Source of the DNA: Lachnospiraceae bacterium
GTDB taxonomy: Bacteria > Bacillota > Clostridia > Lachnospirales > Lachnospiraceae
DNA length: 64,000 bases
Assembly: GCA_902363555.1 (NCBI GenBank)
Contig: CABJAM010000001.1
Span: 744,001-808,000 of the forward strand
Direction: 5' to 3'
The notes under the pieces are model-generated. The model made no database searches. It was not told where the DNA came from and saw only the letters and a list, made by a program, of their open reading frames with translations. Shown piece after piece: positions 60,679-64,000 of the stretch (positions are counted from its first letter, which is position 1; each line of letters starts with the position of its first letter). A program made the translations under genes and the position numbers.

Positions 60679-63600
60679 ATGATGATGACAGAAAACGTTA
60701 AATTTAATAAAAATAAAAAAAAGGGCGGCTTCACTACGGTTGAATTGATCGTCACTGTTGTGATTCTGATGATTCTGGCCAGTGGCCTTATTTTTGGTAT
60801 AGTGAAATGGGTGGAATATACCAATTTCAAGCAGCAGAATGAGTATGCCCGGACGATCTTTGTGGCGGCGCAGAATCAGCTTACAGAGTACAGTGATGGC
60901 GGCAAGCTGGAGGAGTTTGCTGCAAAGCTTCCGAAGGACGGCGATGGAAAGTATGCGCATAGGATTGAGGATGTGACTGCACTGACGGATGGTGAGGGCA
61001 AGCATTACGAGAGCATATATGAAGTCTGGCCGGAGAGTGCAGCAAAAACCAACGGGGAAGCATATCGGGATACTATTTGCTATATCAATGTGACGGCGGC
61101 TGACTACCAGGCTTATTTAAGCGGAACTGCCAGTGAGGAGGCCACCGTTTTATATGAGTTGCTTTCATCTTATCTGTACGATATGTCAATTCTTAACGCG
61201 GCGCTTTGCGTTGAATTTACGCCGGAGGAGGGCCAGGTATTTTCTGTACTTTATAGTAATCGTGCGGATTCCTTTGCCTATACGGATGTGGATGGCTCTG
61301 TAAATATAACAGATCGGTCCGTGGCTTACCGCAAGGCAAATATGGTTGGCTATTATGGCGTGGATACGCTATATCGTGCCACCAGCTCTAAGGCGGAGAA
61401 ACCATCAATTACAGATGTACGCCTCAATAATGAGGATACGTTAAACCTGTCCTTTAGCCTTGGCAAAATTTCAAGTGCAGCACAGCAATTAACCTATGAA
61501 ATTAATGTTTATGACAGTTCTAATAAAAAGCTGTTGTTTAAGTTGCTTTTGGACGGTACGAAAATTAAAGAAAAGAAATATCAGGAGGCCATTCCCTGTC
61601 CAGTGTACCGTTATACCTATAAGGCTGACGGTGTCAGTGTTGATGAAACGTTGGAAATGGGTAATTATAGTGTACTGGCATGGATTGAAAAGAGTGAATC
61701 CTCGAAAAACGGAACTATCCGGGTTGTTCTGGATACCGCAGATCTGGCAGCTAATTCAACACTTTATTATAACGCATATCCGGATGTGGCAAAGGCCCAT
61801 GTGGATACAACAACATTGGACTTTAATGCGTTAATAAATACATATACAATACGTCGCTTTGGTGTATCCGATGAGGATATATATTGTACGATCCAGGGGG
61901 CTGGTGATTACTACAAGACAACAGCTAAGAAACAGAGTAATGCGGAGAATGCTTCCTTTGGTTCCCGGCAGTCCGGCACCTCGGGTGGCGAATCGACGGC
62001 GTCTTATACGATAAAAAATGCACGACATCTCTATAATTTACGCTATATGGAAGATTTTACCGATTCCCAGCGACAGGGAGATTATGAAGGACTTCAGACG
62101 GCAGAGCGAATGTCCTACCTTCTGGATGAAAATTTAGATTGGGATGAATTTGTAGCTTCAGGCGCTTTATATGAATCTGGAGTTGCTGTTTCGGGCGGGG
62201 ATTCAACAGAAGATGGTGTGATTAGAGAAACGGGCGTTGCGTTTCCATCAATCCGACGATTACGCAGCCGTTCGGAATTTGTCAGCAATAGCAGCAAGCC
62301 ATATGTGATCTCCGGACTGACGATGACCGAAGATGGTAACTTGCATGCAAAGATGTATGCCTCTATATCAAAAAAATCATCGGAAACAGAAGGAATTGTG
62401 AAGGGCAGTGTGGGCCTGTTCCTTATAAATGAAGGTCATATTAAAAATGTGACACTGGATGCTGTGGGTGTTTCCGGTAAAAATAAGGTCGGGGCGTTTT
62501 GCGCTATAAACAGTGGCCTACTATCGGATCTTACCGTAGCTGATTCCGATACTTCCCGCAAAAGTCAGGTTACCGGTGTTGATTATGTCGGTGGTATATT
62601 CGGTTGCCAGGAAATTGATGATGAAGCTTTGGCTGAACTTAAATACGATGGATTGACAAATCGTGCCCATATTTCCGGAAAGACCTACGTGGGTGGAATC
62701 ACAGGTTATCTGTCCGCTGGAAAAAAACAAGAGATTAGCATCAGTGGCTGCAAAAATTACGGCCAATTGAGTGTTGTGGATACGGCTGAGGGCAAGGATG
62801 GGAAAAATGAGACTGTCGGTGCTGCGGATGCGATGTATATTGGTGGCATTGCAGGATATGCTTTGGTGGATAAGACCGGGAACGATAAAAATTCAGGAGT
62901 ACTCTTGATCACCGGATGCACCAGTTCACCTCAGTATACATTGAGTGAAATAAAACAAATTGTAGATGATGAACAGATTTTAAGTGCATCCCTCAAGGGT
63001 CTGTACGTCGGCGGCATTGTTGGTTATAATGACGGCGGTGATCTCGTCAATTGTAATACAGTTAAGGAAAGTGCTGCCAAGGAGGGGTATATCATCGGTT
63101 ACCGCTTTGTTGGCGGTATTGTCGGCTATAATGCCAGAGCCAATAATAGTGAGAGCAGTGTGCTTGATGGAAATGTGACCGGATTTTTATCCTCTAAAAA
63201 TAGTATCAATGCAGCTCATGTTATCGGTGATTCCTATGTGGGCGGTGTTGTGGGCTGCAATGCCCTTCCAAAGGATAACGGTAATAAAAAAGAAATTGAA
63301 CCAGACCGAAAAATGTCGGATAAGGTGGCAGTTCAAAACTGGACAAATCAGGGAATCGTTGTAGCACGTTCCAATTATGCCGGAGGGATTGCCGGATTTA
63401 ATTCCGGTAGTCTATCAAATTGTGTCAGTGATGTGGATAATAACGAAACGGTGAAGGCGGTGTCCGAATCCGGCAGCTTACAGGGCGATTATGTAGGTGG
63501 TATTGCGGGATATAACAGCGGAATGATCAGCTCAGATAAAACCAGGTCGGTGATCTGCTATGTGGCGGGAACCAATTACCTTGGGGGAATTGCCGGCTAT

Positions 63601-64000
63601 AATGCGATCTCCGGCGTTATAAAGGCGTATGAGGTCGGTGGTGGTTATGTTGTCGGTAAAGGCTGCTTTGTAGGCGGTTATGTGGGCCTGAACGCCTCCA
63701 TAAATTTACTGAGTTCAACGACACTAAAGGCCAATCCCAATGAAGTATCGGGAACATACTGTGTCGGCGGTACTCTTGGAGCTAATATGGCTGCAGTGGG
63801 TGCAGACGGTTCGTTGGCTTATATGGCGAACTTTCAAAATGATAATTTTCTTGGAATCCTAAAAGCGGAGGCATTTGCTGGTGGCTTTATGGGATATAAC
63901 GTATTATTGAAGGATAGCGGCCTGGAAAGCGGAGACAATGACAGGATAAGAGATGCAGCCAATGCGGCAATCCGCTCCTTTGAAGCCATACCAGTTCCAG
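60679..64000 (+). CDS. Giant prepilin-like protein with GLUG-type repeats (partial, runs off the window)
   Basis: The frame is open from about 60679 to the window end, over 1100 residues, with no stop. The N-terminus has a basic leader (NKNKKKG), the prepilin site G/FTTVE with Glu5 and a hydrophobic helix (LIVTVVILMILASGLIFGIV). About 550 residues without recognised family follow. From about residue 590 there are many glycine-rich units of the form (D/Y)YVGGI(V/A)GYN spaced 40-60 residues, as in GLUG repeats of surface proteins; they probably form a long beta-solenoid-like rod. Starts at 60658, 60682 and 60685 are also in frame; no strong ribosome site decides. It is likely a minor pilin carrying an adhesin at the pilus tip. 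Confidence 0.78.
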   Translation, partial: MMMTENVKFNKNKKKGGFTTVELIVTVVILMILASGLIFGIVKWVEYTNFKQQNEYARTIFVAAQNQLTEYSDGGKLEEFAAKLPKDGDGKYAHRIEDVTALTDGEGKHYESIYEVWPESAAKTNGEAYRDTICYINVTAADYQAYLSGTASEEATVLYELLSSYLYDMSILNAALCVEFTPEEGQVFSVLYSNRADSFAYTDVDGSVNITDRSVAYRKANMVGYYGVDTLYRATSSKAEKPSITDVRLNNEDTLNLSFSLGKISSAAQQLTYEINVYDSSNKKLLFKLLLDGTKIKEKKYQEAIPCPVYRYTYKADGVSVDETLEMGNYSVLAWIEKSESSKNGTIRVVLDTADLAANSTLYYNAYPDVAKAHVDTTTLDFNALINTYTIRRFGVSDEDIYCTIQGAGDYYKTTAKKQSNAENASFGSRQSGTSGGESTASYTIKNARHLYNLRYMEDFTDSQRQGDYEGLQTAERMSYLLDENLDWDEFVASGALYESGVAVSGGDSTEDGVIRETGVAFPSIRRLRSRSEFVSNSSKPYVISGLTMTEDGNLHAKMYASISKKSSETEGIVKGSVGLFLINEGHIKNVTLDAVGVSGKNKVGAFCAINSGLLSDLTVADSDTSRKSQVTGVDYVGGIFGCQEIDDEALAELKYDGLTNRAHISGKTYVGGITGYLSAGKKQEISISGCKNYGQLSVVDTAEGKDGKNETVGAADAMYIGGIAGYALVDKTGNDKNSGVLLITGCTSSPQYTLSEIKQIVDDEQILSASLKGLYVGGIVGYNDGGDLVNCNTVKESAAKEGYIIGYRFVGGIVGYNARANNSESSVLDGNVTGFLSSKNSINAAHVIGDSYVGGVVGCNALPKDNGNKKEIEPDRKMSDKVAVQNWTNQGIVVARSNYAGGIAGFNSGSLSNCVSDVDNNETVKAVSESGSLQGDYVGGIAGYNSGMISSDKTRSVICYVAGTNYLGGIAGYNAISGVIKAYEVGGGYVVGKGCFVGGYVGLNASINLLSSTTLKANPNEVSGTYCVGGTLGANMAAVGADGSLAYMANFQNDNFLGILKAEAFAGGFMGYNVLLKDSGLESGDNDRIRDAANAAIRSFEAIPVP

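Noticed and set aside
1..64000. tRNA or rRNA genes
   Set aside because: I looked for cloverleaf-like segments and rRNA signatures in the intergenic gaps and saw none.

Overview
The window looks like chromosomal DNA from a low-to-mid GC Gram-positive gut bacterium, most likely a Lachnospiraceae (Clostridia). Support comes from strong AGGAGG ribosome sites, TTGACA/TATAAT promoters, the MurT/GatD pair, DUF1653 and YARHG proteins, Rpn-family nucleases, SpaA/SdrD_B surface proteins and a type IV pilus cluster without a secretin. Assignments rest on reading motifs and translations; no database search was run.

1-17.3 kb is housekeeping: the end of rplA, an L10 leader with attenuator, rplJ-rplL, then about 8 kb of other genes (amidase, zinc-ribbon/YARHG membrane protein, murT-gatD, adenine deaminase, DUF1653, a coiled-coil protein), then rpoB-rpoC. 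A 75-bp repeat family sits just after terminators in this part and again at 45.1 kb.

17.3-20 kb holds a cold-shock gene with a hairpin-bearing leader, an RpiR/SIS regulator and an XRE regulator. 20.3-30.2 kb is a catabolic island: lipoprotein binding protein, Gfo/Idh/MocA oxidoreductase, a two-permease ABC importer with a double ATPase, and two pairs of a DUF6379-type small subunit plus a TIM-barrel isomerase-like protein. This is the gene set of oxidoreductase plus two-subunit deglycosidase systems (DgpA/DgpB/DgpC, DfgAB, CarBC) that cleave C-glycosides through a 3-oxo-sugar.

30.2-47.4 kb contains a SARP/BTAD regulator, a divergent 4402-residue surface protein with about 20 SpaA-like and five SdrD_B domains, and a second anchored surface protein. 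47.4-52 kb is accessory: an eCIS-core (DUF4157) protein with a CheD-like Thr/Cys/His motif, flanked by direct repeats and a pilin remnant, then an Rpn nuclease with an internal start and two extra copies of its 3' end around a lone receiver protein. 52.3-64 kb is a type IV pilus operon (pilin, small membrane protein, PilD, PilC, PilM-PilN fusion, PilO, PilB, PilT) ending in a very large prepilin-like protein with glycine-rich GLUG-type repeats that runs off the window.

The strongest new signal is regulatory. The giant adhesin, the second surface protein and the pilin each carry two TGTGAC-type heptamers as direct repeats 11 bp apart, followed exactly 9 bp later by a -10 box. That is the architecture bound by SARP regulators, and a SARP/BTAD gene lies beside the first site. 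This suggests one regulon coupling surface adhesins to pili.
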